A stretch of DNA of 64,000 nt, taken from positions 310,001-374,000 of the forward strand of contig NZ_QGLE01000002.1 of the NCBI RefSeq assembly GCF_003173035.1, read 5' to 3'. A program made the position numbers and the translations under genes. Of the stretch, positions 1 to 8,367 are shown piece after piece. The DNA is from Zavarzinia aquatilis. Lineage in GTDB: Bacteria > Pseudomonadota > Alphaproteobacteria > Zavarziniales > Zavarziniaceae. How positions within the stretch are numbered: the stretch's first letter is position 1; each line of letters starts with the position of its first letter. A model generated the notes under the pieces. The model worked only from the letters and a program-made list of their open reading frames with translations. It did not search any database and was not told the origin of the DNA.

Positions 1-310
1 TCAGCTCGCGCTTCAGGACGACGGCCGGCATCCCGCAGATGGCGAGCAGTTCGATCGTATCCCAGGCCGACTGATGCTTGGCGGCGATCAAGACCGGGCC
101 TTCAGGCATTCGCTCGCGGCCACGCACCTCGACCCTGACGCCGCAGATGAGGCGAAGCCCGACGTTGACGCCGGCGATCCAGCCCTTGGCCACCTTGACG
201 CCGAGCACGCGCGGCCACAGCAGCGCGGGCAGCATGGAGACGCTCACGAAGGCGGTCCAGGCGTAGAAGAACAGGTTGAACAGGGCCGAGCGCAGCCAGA
301 GCAGGATCAT
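1..310 (-). CDS. plsC: 1-acyl-sn-glycerol-3-phosphate acyltransferase, partial (C-terminus outside window)
   Basis: This is the N-terminal 103 residues of a PlsC-type acyltransferase, which transfers an acyl group to lysophosphatidic acid at the inner membrane to make phosphatidic acid. A hydrophobic N-terminal segment (about residues 2-30) is followed by the catalytic H-x4-D box, seen as HQSAWD around residues 79-84. The ATG overlaps the stop of the upstream ydcF-type gene as ATGA, so it is translationally coupled to the ftsE-ftsX-HAD-ydcF operon. The other PlsC blocks lie beyond position 1 and cannot be checked. Confidence 0.85.
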   Translation of the reverse strand, partial: MILLWLRSALFNLFFYAWTAFVSVSMLPALLWPRVLGVKVAKGWIAGVNVGLRLICGVRVEVRGRERMPEGPVLIAAKHQSAWDTIELLAICGMPAVVLKREL

Positions 311-942
311 GGGAGTGACTCCGGCCGGTTGGTGGCCTCGGATGGGGGCGGGAGACCCTCGCCTTGCGTTTCGTCGTCGAGGGTCGCGACGCGCAGACGG
401 AACAGGGCGAGGACATATTTCGCGAATTCGAGCGGTGCTGTCACCGGCGGCAGCGTGCCGCTGTCGAACACCCGCTCGGGGAAGACAGGGTGGGGCACGA
501 CCTCGACTTCGGGCAGGACCCGGCGGAGTTCGACCAGGGTGCGCGGCATGTGATAGGCGGCGGTGACGACGCGCAGCGTCTTCATGCCATTGGCCCGCGC
601 CCAGGCCGCCGTCTCGCCCGCGTTGCCGATCGTGTTGCGCGCCTGATAGCCAAGATCGACACAACAGCGGAACAGATCATCGTCGAGGGCAGGCAGACGC
701 TCGCGGATGTCTTCCGGCTTCGTGTCGATGGAGACGCCTGAAATCAGCAGCCGCCGCGCCCGCCCGTCGGCCAGCAATATGGCCGCCTCGTCAAGGCGAA
801 GCGCACCGCCGGTCAGCACGACGATGCCGTCGGTCTGGCGCTGGGGCTCGGCCACCACGGTCGGAATCTGGCCGAGGAACCAGCCATAGGCCCCGAGCAG
901 GAAACAGACGATCAGAAGGAAAAGACGCAGGCTGCGCATCAC
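307..942 (-). CDS. YdcF/DUF218 family protein
   Basis: A 211-residue protein with an N-terminal membrane anchor (about residues 5-25) and a DUF218 domain. Visible DUF218 features are the early strand IVVLTGGALR (about 40-49), the LISGV strand, the NAGETA segment (about 107-112) and the VTAAYHMPR strand (about 126-134). The family (SanA/YdcF/ElyC) is linked to envelope integrity and envelope lipid precursors, but its biochemistry is mostly unsettled. It overlaps the upstream HAD gene by 4 bases and plsC downstream by 4 bases. The family call is firm; the substrate is unknown. Confidence 0.85.
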   Translation of the reverse strand: MMRSLRLFLLIVCFLLGAYGWFLGQIPTVVAEPQRQTDGIVVLTGGALRLDEAAILLADGRARRLLISGVSIDTKPEDIRERLPALDDDLFRCCVDLGYQARNTIGNAGETAAWARANGMKTLRVVTAAYHMPRTLVELRRVLPEVEVVPHPVFPERVFDSGTLPPVTAPLEFAKYVLALFRLRVATLDDETQGEGLPPPSEATNRPESLP

Positions 943-1499
943 GCCCTTCCCTCGCCTCCCTCGACGCCGAGCAACCGATTCACCGCCCCGACGATATCAT
1001 CGACGAGGCGCAGCGGCATCACCTCCGCCGGAATGCCCGCGCCCTGCGTCGCCCGGCCCTGCCCGCTGCGAACGAGGATACGGGCGACGCCGGCCGCCGA
1101 CGCCGCCTGCAGATCGTCGAGACAATGGCCGATGAAGACCGCATCGTCCGGTGCCACGCGCAGGAGGCGCAGCAACTCGCGCAGGGCAGGCGCCGCCGCC
1201 GGTCCCGGATCGCGCCCCGTCGCGCCGCCGACATGACCGATGTGATCGAGCCGCGCGCCCGCGGGCGCCAGCAGGTCGCGCAACTGCTCGTGCTGGCGCA
1301 GCAGCATCGCTTCATCCAGCGGCCCCCGGCCCAGCAGCGGCTGACGCGTGAGCACGGCGACCAGCGTGCCGGCGCGGTTCAGCCGGGCCAGTGCCGCGCC
1401 CGCGCCGGGCAGCAGCCGCATCTCGCCCGGATGGCGGATCGCGGGGGCGACCGGCTCCAGCAGGACACCGTCGCGCTCGAGGACGACCAGCCGCGCCAC
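939..1499 (-). CDS. HAD-IIIA (GmhB-like) family protein with degenerate active site
   Basis: A 186-residue protein with the layout of histidinol-phosphate/heptose-bisphosphate phosphatases (GmhB/HisB-N). It starts at GTG 2 bases after ftsX and overlaps the ydcF-type gene by 4. The catalytic motifs are damaged. Motif I, normally DRDG with the first Asp as nucleophile, reads ERDG (residues 9-12). The motif III region lacks the CRKP lysine and reads GRDPGP. Motif IV, normally GD-x3-D, reads GHCLDD. The GmhB zinc cysteines are also absent. The fold is therefore recognisable but phosphatase activity is unlikely, so a structural or regulatory role is inferred. The reading frame is intact, so it is not a pseudogene. 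Confidence 0.75.
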   Translation of the reverse strand: MARLVVLERDGVLLEPVAPAIRHPGEMRLLPGAGAALARLNRAGTLVAVLTRQPLLGRGPLDEAMLLRQHEQLRDLLAPAGARLDHIGHVGGATGRDPGPAAAPALRELLRLLRVAPDDAVFIGHCLDDLQAASAAGVARILVRSGQGRATQGAGIPAEVMPLRLVDDIVGAVNRLLGVEGGEGRA

Positions 1500-1501
1500 G
1501 G

Positions 1502-2380
1502 CTAGACCATACGGCGCAGGACGCGCGAAACCGTCAGTCCCGCCGTCGCCGTGGTCAGCGCCGCGACCACGGGCGGAATCGCCAGCAGCGGCACCAGCCC
1601 ACCCAGAAAATCATCGAGCGAGGGCAGGAAGGGCGAATCGAAAGAGCCGGCGAACAGGGCGAGGCCATAGACGACGCCCGCTGCCAGCGCGACGCCGACA
1701 ACCCCGCCAATGCCGCCGAGGACGAGGAAATGGACCTGGAATTCGCGGGCGACCGCCGCCTCCCGCGCGCCCAGCTGATGCACGATCTCGATGATGCCGT
1801 GATGTGCCTCGAGACCGGAGCGCGTGGCGAAGACGACGACGGCGACGAGGCAGAAGCCGACGAGGCCGACGACGGCATAGGCCGCGAGTTCGATGGCGCC
1901 CGCGACATCGGCGATTTCGTCCATGCTGTCGATGGCGGCCTCGACCCGCGCGCCCTTGACCAGCGTGTTCAGCCGCGCGGCCAGCGCGGGCGCGTCCAGC
2001 ACCGCCCCCGGGGTCGAGGCGATGTCGATCAGCACGGGCAGCGGCAGGTCACCCACGGCGGCGTCGCGGCCCAGCCAGGGCTCGAGCAGGCGCTGCATGG
2101 TCGGCATGGGCACGACTTCGGCCGCGATCACGCCGGGCGTCTCGGCCAGCAGGTCGACGACCCTGGCCACCGTCTCGTCATCGACGGCGCCGGCGTCCGC
2201 GGTCGGCAGTTCGACAGTGTAGCGGCCGGCGAGTTCCGCCTGGAAACTGGCGAGGGAGCGGTCGATGCCAATCGCCCCCGCCGCGGCGAGGGTGAGCAGC
2301 AGCACCATGACGGCGATGATCGCCGGCACGAGCCGGGTGGACAGCGCCCCCCTGGGCAGCAGATCGAGACGAGCGAACAT
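1502..2380 (-). CDS. ftsX: cell division protein FtsX
   Basis: A 292-residue FtsX: a short cytoplasmic N-terminus, a first membrane segment at about 17-39, a periplasmic domain of about 125 residues, then three membrane segments near 165-188, 216-245 and 262-284. This is the standard FtsX topology (MacB-like, four TM). With FtsE it forms the divisome ABC complex that activates periplasmic amidases or their adaptors. The gene follows ftsE after an 11-base gap containing a C-run. The periplasmic domain is poorly conserved, as usual in alphaproteobacteria. Confidence 0.9.
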   Translation of the reverse strand: MFARLDLLPRGALSTRLVPAIIAVMVLLLTLAAAGAIGIDRSLASFQAELAGRYTVELPTADAGAVDDETVARVVDLLAETPGVIAAEVVPMPTMQRLLEPWLGRDAAVGDLPLPVLIDIASTPGAVLDAPALAARLNTLVKGARVEAAIDSMDEIADVAGAIELAAYAVVGLVGFCLVAVVVFATRSGLEAHHGIIEIVHQLGAREAAVAREFQVHFLVLGGIGGVVGVALAAGVVYGLALFAGSFDSPFLPSLDDFLGGLVPLLAIPPVVAALTTATAGLTVSRVLRRMV

Positions 2381-2391
2381 GGCGCCCCCCC

Positions 2392-3066
2392 CTAGAGCCG
2401 GCCGGCGGAGCGGCTGAACGCCAGCTCGCCCTGCACGAGACGCAGCACGGGCGCGCGGTGGCGCTCCATCATGGCGACGTCGTGGGTGGCGATCAGAATC
2501 GTCGTGCCGATGCGGTTCAGCTCGAGGAAGAGATGCATCAGACGGTCACCCATGTCGGGATCGACGCTGCCGGTCGGCTCGTCGGCGAGAAGAAGGCGCG
2601 GCCGGGCGATGACGGCGCGGGCGATGGCCACCCGCTGCTGCTCGCCGCCCGACAGCTCGGCCGGGGTGGCGCGAACCTTGTCGGCGAGGCCGACCCAGCT
2701 CAGCAATTCGTCGACATGGGCCTTCACCTCAGCCTTCGGCGCCTCGGCGAGGCGCAGGGGCAGCGCGACATTGTCGAACACGGAGAGATGGTCGATCAGA
2801 CGGAAATCCTGATAGACGACGCCGATCTGGCGCCGCAGCTCGGGCAGCGCCTGCCGGGGCAGGCGGGCCAGATCCTTGCCGAACATCTCGATCAGACCGC
2901 GCGATGGCCGGTGGGCGAGATACATCAGGCGCAGCAAGGATGACTTGCCCGCCCCGCTCGCCCCGGTCAGATAGGTCAGCGACCCGCGCGGCAGCTCGAA
3001 GGAGACGTCGCGCAATACTTCATGGCCGATGCCATAGCGCATCCCGACATTGTCGAAGCGAACCAT
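2392..3066 (-). CDS. ftsE: cell division ATP-binding protein FtsE
   Basis: An ABC ATPase of 224 residues. Walker A GASGAGKSS is at about 35-43, the signature LSGGEQQRVAIARA at about 135-148, and Walker B LLLADEPTGSVD follows. It couples ATP hydrolysis to FtsX at the division septum. The open frame extends 38 codons upstream, but the family begins with (M)xRFxNVGxRYG, so the ATG at 3066 giving MVRFDNVGMRYG is chosen. It is the first gene of the ftsE-ftsX-HAD-ydcF-plsC operon and is divergent from the zinc-ribbon gene. Confidence 0.93.
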   Translation of the reverse strand: MVRFDNVGMRYGIGHEVLRDVSFELPRGSLTYLTGASGAGKSSLLRLMYLAHRPSRGLIEMFGKDLARLPRQALPELRRQIGVVYQDFRLIDHLSVFDNVALPLRLAEAPKAEVKAHVDELLSWVGLADKVRATPAELSGGEQQRVAIARAVIARPRLLLADEPTGSVDPDMGDRLMHLFLELNRIGTTILIATHDVAMMERHRAPVLRLVQGELAFSRSAGRL

Positions 3067-3257
3067 ACCTGCTGCCTGCTGCTGGAGTCGGCACCATGGC
3101 ACGAAGCGACCCGCGAGGCCAACCCCCTCGACAGCCGGCCCGGAAGGGCCGATCCTGTTCCGCCTCTCCGCCGTCGTCATTCCCTCTCGCTAGGGCTGGC
3201 AGCCCGGCCCGGGGTCGCCTATAAACGCCGGTACCCGCTTCTTCAAGTCGATCGCGC

Positions 3258-3923
3258 ATGATCATCACCTGCCCATCCTGCAGCACCCGTTACCTGCTGC
3301 CCCCGGCTGCCCTCAGCCCGGCCGGGCGCGAGGTGCGCTGCGCCCGCTGCGGCAATGTCTGGTTCCAGCAGCCGCCCGACGACATGCCGCATACCGTCAA
3401 CCTGATTGAGCCGACGCGCAGCGCCGGTGGCGCCGCCATGAATGTGGACGCGCCGACACGCAACCTGCCCGGCCCGCCCCTGACCCATCCGCGACGCGGC
3501 GCCGCCCTCGGCTGGCTGCTGTTCTTCGTCGTCATCGCCGGTGGCCTCGCCGCCGCCGCCGCCTTCCGCGAGCAGGTGGTCGAAGCCTGGCCGCCCTCGG
3601 GCAAGCTCTACGAACTCGTCGGCCTGCCGGTCGCCGCCTATGGCCTGTCGCTGTCGACGCCGACGACCGAACGCTCGAGCGAGGGCGGGGCCGAAATCCT
3701 GACCGTCGCCGGCAGCATCCGCTCGACCATCGGGCAGGAACGGCCGGTGCCGCCGCTCTGGGTCAGCCTCCTTGACGATCAGGGCCGCATCCTGCGCCGT
3801 GAACTGGCCAGCCCCGAACCCAACCTGCTGCCCGCCGGTGGCGAGGCCCGCTACAAGGTGCGCTTTGCCGCGCCGCCCACCGAGGCGACCAGGATCGCCG
3901 TCACCTTTGGAGAGTCCCCATGA
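3258..3923 (+). CDS. zinc-ribbon (MJ0042-type) membrane protein with DUF3426-like C-terminal domain
   Basis: A 221-residue protein. A four-cysteine zinc ribbon sits at the N-terminus (C5, C8, C28, C31). A linker is followed by one membrane segment (about 83-103) and a periplasmic domain of about 115 residues resembling DUF3426. Such proteins are often next to ftsE in alphaproteobacteria; their role is unknown. The stop overlaps the hpt start as ATGA, so the two are coupled. The divergent spacer to ftsE (3067-3257) should hold both promoters and contains a TATAAA-like stretch about 40 bases before this start. Confidence 0.82.
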   Translation: MIITCPSCSTRYLLPPAALSPAGREVRCARCGNVWFQQPPDDMPHTVNLIEPTRSAGGAAMNVDAPTRNLPGPPLTHPRRGAALGWLLFFVVIAGGLAAAAAFREQVVEAWPPSGKLYELVGLPVAAYGLSLSTPTTERSSEGGAEILTVAGSIRSTIGQERPVPPLWVSLLDDQGRILRRELASPEPNLLPAGGEARYKVRFAAPPTEATRIAVTFGESP

Positions 3924-4462
3924 CGAGGCCGGTGCCCCAGGGCAAGGCAGTGCGCGTATTGTTCGACGCGGAAACGATCGACGACCGGACCCGTGTGCTG
4001 GCCAAGGAAATCGTCGCCGAGATGGGCACGGAATTCGCCGTCGTGCCGGTCCTGAAGGGCAGTTTCATGTTCGCCGCCGACCTTCTGCGCGCGCTGCACG
4101 CCGAGGGCGCGGAGGTCGAGGTCGATTTCGTCATCCTGTCGTCTTACGGCGACCGCACCACGAGTTCGGGTCAGGTCACGGTCCAGCGCGATATCTCGAT
4201 CATCGTGCGCGGCAAGAAGCTGCTGATCGTCGACGACATCCTGGAATCCGGCCGCACCCTGTCCTTCGCCAAGGATCTGATGTCGGCGCGCGGCGCCGAG
4301 GTTCAGCTCTGCGTCCTGCTCGACAAGCCGAAGCGGCGCGAGAACAACCTGCAGGCCGATTTCGTCGGCTTCGAATGCCCGGAGCGTTTCGTCGTCGGCT
4401 ATGGCATGGACGTCGCGAACTGCTTCCGGGAACTTCCCTTCATCGGCGTCGTCGAGGATTGA
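3920..4462 (+). CDS. hpt: hypoxanthine phosphoribosyltransferase
   Basis: A 180-residue type I phosphoribosyltransferase that salvages hypoxanthine/guanine to IMP/GMP using PRPP. The PRPP loop LLIVDDILESGRTL is at residues 101-114. The PPi-binding LKGS motif is at 45-48. The flexible loop SSYGDRTTSSG is at about 74-84. Length and motif order match bacterial Hpt. It overlaps the zinc-ribbon gene by 4 bases, and cpdR follows 10 bases after its stop. Confidence 0.93.
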   Translation: MTRPVPQGKAVRVLFDAETIDDRTRVLAKEIVAEMGTEFAVVPVLKGSFMFAADLLRALHAEGAEVEVDFVILSSYGDRTTSSGQVTVQRDISIIVRGKKLLIVDDILESGRTLSFAKDLMSARGAEVQLCVLLDKPKRRENNLQADFVGFECPERFVVGYGMDVANCFRELPFIGVVED

Positions 4463-4472
4463 GGGCCCGGCC

Positions 4473-4832
4473 GTGGCCCGCGTCCTTGTCGCCGAGGATG
4501 AGGCCGCGGTCGCCCAGTTCATCCTGCGCGCGTTGGGCGGGGCGGGCCATCAGGTCACCCTGACCGGCGACGGCGGCGCCGCCCTGCGGGCCGCGACTTC
4601 CGCGCCCTTCGATCTCGTCCTCTCCGACATCCGGATGCCGGTGATGGACGGCATCGCCCTCGCCCTTGCCCTCGCCACCGACCGGCCCGGGCTGCCGGTC
4701 GTGCTGATGACCGGCTATGCCGCCGAATACGAGCGGGCGGAAGATTTCGACGGCCTGGTCGCCGGCCTGCTGCTGAAGCCGTTTTCCCTGTCCGATCTGC
4801 TGGCGGCGGTCGAGGCGGCGCTGGCGCGCTGA
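4473..4832 (+). CDS. cpdR: CpdR-like single-domain response regulator
   Basis: A stand-alone receiver domain of 119 residues starting at GTG 4473. Acidic-pocket residues ED are at 8-9, the phospho-acceptor is D52 (SDIRMP), the Thr is in MTGYAA, and the Lys is in LLKPF. Length and sequence are close to Caulobacter CpdR, which when unphosphorylated delivers cell-cycle substrates to ClpXP and is controlled by the CckA-ChpT phosphorelay. The two-alanine C-terminus of Caulobacter CpdR is replaced here by a terminal AR, so self-turnover may differ. The open frame extends upstream, but that part overlaps hpt. The stop abuts the convergent DUF1850 stop with no gap. Confidence 0.8.
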   Translation: MARVLVAEDEAAVAQFILRALGGAGHQVTLTGDGGAALRAATSAPFDLVLSDIRMPVMDGIALALALATDRPGLPVVLMTGYAAEYERAEDFDGLVAGLLLKPFSLSDLLAAVEAALAR

Positions 4833-5216
4833 TCAGGGGCCGCAGGGCGCCAGCGTCACAGCGACACCGTCGGCGATACCGCCGGCCAGACGGCCAAGCG
4901 GCGCACAGTTCCCCCCGACGCAGAGCCGGTAATCGGGCACCAGGCCGGAACGGGCGAGATGAACCTCCCGCTGCCTCGGCAGGGCGGGGCGATAAGTCCA
5001 GCCGCCGTCGATCCGGCGCGCGTCCGCCGGCACGTCCATCCCGGCGCCCGAGCCGGCGACGCGGGCCTCGACGATCTCGAGACCGTCGGCCGTCACCTGC
5101 CAGTCCTCCTGCCATTCGATCTTCTCGATGGAATGGACCCAGGACAGGGTGAAGCGATCGGTCTCGAGCCGCGCCGCCAGCACATGGCCAGCCAGCAGCA
5201 GGCAGAGCGCGCTCAC
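4833..5216 (-). CDS. DUF1850 domain protein of the TRAP operon
   Basis: A 127-residue protein starting at GTG 5216, which overlaps the permease stop as GTGA. It has a short hydrophobic N-terminus (SALCLLLAG) and the DUF1850 hallmark SWVHSIEKIEWQEDW, close to the family pattern of HSVE...W.E.W. Two cysteines lie in LCVGGNCAPLG near the C-terminus. DUF1850 proteins are regularly encoded with TAXI-TRAP transporters. An export or assembly role is plausible but unproven. Confidence 0.78.
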   Translation of the reverse strand: MSALCLLLAGHVLAARLETDRFTLSWVHSIEKIEWQEDWQVTADGLEIVEARVAGSGAGMDVPADARRIDGGWTYRPALPRQREVHLARSGLVPDYRLCVGGNCAPLGRLAGGIADGVAVTLAPCGP

Positions 5217-7267
5217 GCCCCTGCCCGCCGCCGCGCCAGCACCTGCAGCAGGACGAAGACGGCGGCGAGGGCAAAGCCGATCTCGTCCGAGAAGGGCGTC
5301 GACAGCACAAGGCCGATGGCCCCGCCCACGGCGACAGGCATCTGCCAGACCGGCACCCGCGTCAGGCCCCAGCGGATGGCGACCGCGCCCCACAGGCCGA
5401 TGGCGACCAGCGCCCGCAGCATGGCATAGGCGATGGCCAGCGGATCGTCGCTCTGCCCGATCAATGCCGTGTCGTAAACCGCCATGAAGGGCACGACATA
5501 ACCGGCGAGAGCGATCCGGGTCGCGATCCAGCCGATCTCCATGTGGCCGGCCCGCGCGATGGACGAGGCGGCGAGCGCGGCGAGGGCGACCGGCGGCGTC
5601 AGGTCGGCCATGATGCCGAAATAGAAGCAGAACATATGCGACGCGATGGGGGGCACCCCCATGTGCATCAAGGCGGGGGCCGCGATCGACGAGGTGATGA
5701 TGTAATTGGGAATGGTCGGCAGCCCGGTGCCCAGCACGAGGCAGGCGACCATGGTCAGCACCAGGGCGAACAGAAGATTGCCGTCCGCCAGGGCAACGAT
5801 GCTGCCGGCGAGGCTGGAAGCGATGCCGGTCAATGTGGTGACGCCGATCAGCACGCCGACGAGGGCACAGGCGACGCCGACGCCAAGGGCATTGCCCGCG
5901 CCATCGGCGAGGCTGGAGAGGACGAGACGCAAGGCCCCTCGTCCGCCCCGGACGAAAGCCGCCATCCCCGCCAGCACTAGCAGGGCGACGCCGCCCACGG
6001 TGACCGGCGGCACGCCCGCCTCGATGGCGCCACCCGCGAGCAGGCCGAGCACCAGCCAGAACACGAACCGCTGCGCGTTGGCACCGAGGGCATCGCGCGC
6101 GACCGACTGGCCGAGGATCAGGCAGACGGTGGCGAACAGGCCGATCACCCCGGCGAAGAGCGGCGTGTAGCCCGAGAACAGCAGGGTGACGAGGGCGACG
6201 AGCGGCAGCAGCAGATACCAGCCCCGGCGCAGGGCGCGCAGCGCGCTGGGGCATTCCTCGGGTGCAAGGCCCTTCAGGTCGCGCCGGCCGGCCTCGAGAT
6301 GGACCATCCAGAACACGGAGGCATAATAGAGCAGCGCCGGCACGATGGCCGCCCGGGCGATCTCGGCATAGGCGACGCCCAGGGTCTCGGCCATGATGAA
6401 GGCGACGGCGCCCATCACCGGCGGCATGATCTGGCCGCCCATGGAGGCGGTCGCCTCGACCGCGCCGGCGAAGGCCGGGCGATAGCCGAAGCGGCTCATC
6501 AGCGGGATGGTGAACTGGCCCGTGGTCAGGACATTGGCAACACCCGAGCCGTTGATCGTGCCCATCAGGCCGGAGGAAATCACCGCGACCTTGGCCGGAC
6601 CGCCCTTGGCCCGCCCGACGAGGCCGAGGGCGACATCGTTGAACAGTTTCACCATGCCGGCATGTTCGAGGAAGGCGCCGAACAGCACGAAGAGGAAGAT
6701 ATAGGTCGCCGAGACGAAGGTGGGCGTGCCGTAAATCCCTTCCGTGCCGAGGAAGAGCTGGTCCACCACCTGCTCGAAGGAAAAACCGCGATGGGCGAGA
6801 CCGAAGGGCAGATGCGGCCCGAGCAGGGCATAGGGCACGAACACCCCGCACAGGATCGGCAGCGCCAGCCCCATGATGCGCCGCGCCGCCTCGAAGACGA
6901 GGAGGATGGTGGCGCAGCCGGCGATGATGTCCATCGTCTCGGGCTCGCCCGCGCGCAGGATCAGATCGCGCTCGAACACGACATGATAGAGACCAAGCAG
7001 GAAGCCGAGCGCGGCGAGGCCCCAGTCCCACCAGGGCACGCGCCGTGTCCCCTGCCCCGGCCGCAGCCCGAACAGCATGAAGGTCATGGCCAGCAGGAAG
7101 CCGACATGGATCGAGCGGACGGCGAGGCTGGACAGCGGGCTGAGCGCCGCCGTCCAGATCTGGAACAGCGAGAACAGCGTGCCGACGATGGCGACCACCA
7201 GCGCCGCCCGGCCTTCCGGCCGGGCATGGGCCGGGGCTTCGCGGTCGACGACCCCGGCCGCCGTCAC
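5213..7267 (-). CDS. TRAP transporter fused permease (4TM/12TM, TAXI type)
   Basis: A 684-residue polytopic protein in which the small DctQ-like (4 TM) and large DctM-like (12 TM) subunits are fused, as in TAXI-TRAP systems (TIGR02123 type). Family motifs include the GTINGSGVANV loop and the glycine-rich MGGQIMPPVMGA segment in the DctM-like half. It imports an organic acid or amino acid with a Na+ or H+ gradient. The start is GTG 7267 in a GTGA overlap with the receptor stop, so all three genes are translationally coupled. The substrate cannot be told from sequence. Confidence 0.9.
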   Translation of the reverse strand: MTAAGVVDREAPAHARPEGRAALVVAIVGTLFSLFQIWTAALSPLSSLAVRSIHVGFLLAMTFMLFGLRPGQGTRRVPWWDWGLAALGFLLGLYHVVFERDLILRAGEPETMDIIAGCATILLVFEAARRIMGLALPILCGVFVPYALLGPHLPFGLAHRGFSFEQVVDQLFLGTEGIYGTPTFVSATYIFLFVLFGAFLEHAGMVKLFNDVALGLVGRAKGGPAKVAVISSGLMGTINGSGVANVLTTGQFTIPLMSRFGYRPAFAGAVEATASMGGQIMPPVMGAVAFIMAETLGVAYAEIARAAIVPALLYYASVFWMVHLEAGRRDLKGLAPEECPSALRALRRGWYLLLPLVALVTLLFSGYTPLFAGVIGLFATVCLILGQSVARDALGANAQRFVFWLVLGLLAGGAIEAGVPPVTVGGVALLVLAGMAAFVRGGRGALRLVLSSLADGAGNALGVGVACALVGVLIGVTTLTGIASSLAGSIVALADGNLLFALVLTMVACLVLGTGLPTIPNYIITSSIAAPALMHMGVPPIASHMFCFYFGIMADLTPPVALAALAASSIARAGHMEIGWIATRIALAGYVVPFMAVYDTALIGQSDDPLAIAYAMLRALVAIGLWGAVAIRWGLTRVPVWQMPVAVGGAIGLVLSTPFSDEIGFALAAVFVLLQVLARRRAGA

Positions 7268-8238
7268 GCCAGCCCCTTTTCCTTGTAGAAGCGCAAGGCG
7301 CCCGGATGCAGCGGCATCGGCCCCGCGGCGGCCCCGGCATCGAGCACGATCCCCTTGGCCGCGGCGTGCGACGCGACGAGGGCGTCGAGATTGTCGAACA
7401 GCGCCTTGGTCATGCCATAGGCGAGATCGTCCGCCACCCCGTCGTGACTGACGAGGAGATTGCGGATCGAGGCCGTGGGTACGGCGGCCTCCTGACCCGA
7501 ATAGGTGCCGGCCGGAATCTCGCCCGGCAGATAGGCGGCATCGCCGACCGCCGCGACGGTCTCGGCCGGAACCGGGACGACAACGATGGGGATCGAGGCC
7601 GCGAGATCCTTGATCGAGCCGACACCAAGGCCGGCGGATTGCAGGGTGACGTCGATCTGGCGGTTCTTCATCAGGTCGACCGACTCGCCGAAGGGCAGAT
7701 ATTCCACCTTGGCGAAATCATCGTAAGTCAGGCCCGCCGCCTTCAGGATGGCGCGGGCGTTCAGCTCGGTGCCCGACTTCGGCGCGCCGACCGAGATGCG
7801 CTTGCCCTTCAGATCGGCCAGCGTCTTGATGCCGCTTTCGCCATTGGCGACGATCTGGACGTAATTGGAATAGATCGCGGCGATCAGGCGAAGCTTGTCG
7901 AGCTTGGCCTTGAAGCCCGCTTCCTCATTGCCGGCGACGGCGGCGCTGGCAGCGTCGGCGAGGGTGAAGCCGATCTCGCCCTGGCCCTTCTGCAGGAGGT
8001 TCAGATTCTCGACCGAGGCCTTGGTCGCCTGCACGCTGGTCTTGGTGCCGGCCACCGTCTTCTCGATCGCCCCGGCGAGGGCGACGCCGATCGGGTAATA
8101 GGCGCCGGAGGTGCCGCCCGTCAGGACATTGACGAAGGTCTCCGCCCGCGCTGGCGATACGCCCCGCGCCCCATAGGCCAAAAGCCCGGCGCCGAGCGCC
8201 ATGAGCCCGCGCCTGTTCATCGACGGCATCTGTCCCAT
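7264..8238 (-). CDS. TAXI family TRAP transporter solute-binding receptor
   Basis: A 324-residue periplasmic receptor with a twin-arginine-like signal (MNRRGLMALGAG... ARA, cut near residue 32) and the TAXI start FVNVLTGGTSGAYYPIG. It delivers substrate to the fused permease. A GGGAGGAAGCGGG ribosome site lies directly before the ATG at 8238, so that start is preferred over the internal ATG six codons later. It is first in the operon; the 129-base spacer upstream (8239-8367) should carry the promoter. Confidence 0.9.
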   Translation of the reverse strand: MGQMPSMNRRGLMALGAGLLAYGARGVSPARAETFVNVLTGGTSGAYYPIGVALAGAIEKTVAGTKTSVQATKASVENLNLLQKGQGEIGFTLADAASAAVAGNEEAGFKAKLDKLRLIAAIYSNYVQIVANGESGIKTLADLKGKRISVGAPKSGTELNARAILKAAGLTYDDFAKVEYLPFGESVDLMKNRQIDVTLQSAGLGVGSIKDLAASIPIVVVPVPAETVAAVGDAAYLPGEIPAGTYSGQEAAVPTASIRNLLVSHDGVADDLAYGMTKALFDNLDALVASHAAAKGIVLDAGAAAGPMPLHPGALRFYKEKGLA

Positions 8239-8302
8239 CCCGCTTCCTCCCTTGCCGGTGCGTCTTGTGGCGCCGGTCGTGTCAGCCCGTGGGCTGCGTC
8301 AG

Positions 8303-8330
8303 CCTGTCGCAGCCGGGGACAGGGTGCGAC
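8303..8330 (-). repeat. two overlapping inverted repeats upstream of the TAXI operon
   Basis: Two short inverted repeats interlock here: CCTGTC (8303-8308) with GACAGG (8318-8323), and GTCGCA (8306-8311) with TGCGAC (8325-8330). Because they share bases, the two stems exclude each other in RNA, or they could form a compact operator. No T-tract follows. The position is 65 to 92 bases before the receptor ATG. Confidence 0.3.
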
Positions 8331-8367
8331 CCCGTGGCGCCTCTGTCCAGCCTCAATGGGTGAAGGG

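Noticed and set aside
4833-7340. An 835-codon minus-strand frame across the TRAP genes
   Set aside because: Only its end (4833-5216) is the DUF1850 gene; the rest is another frame of the fused permease with Arg/Pro/Gly-rich noise.
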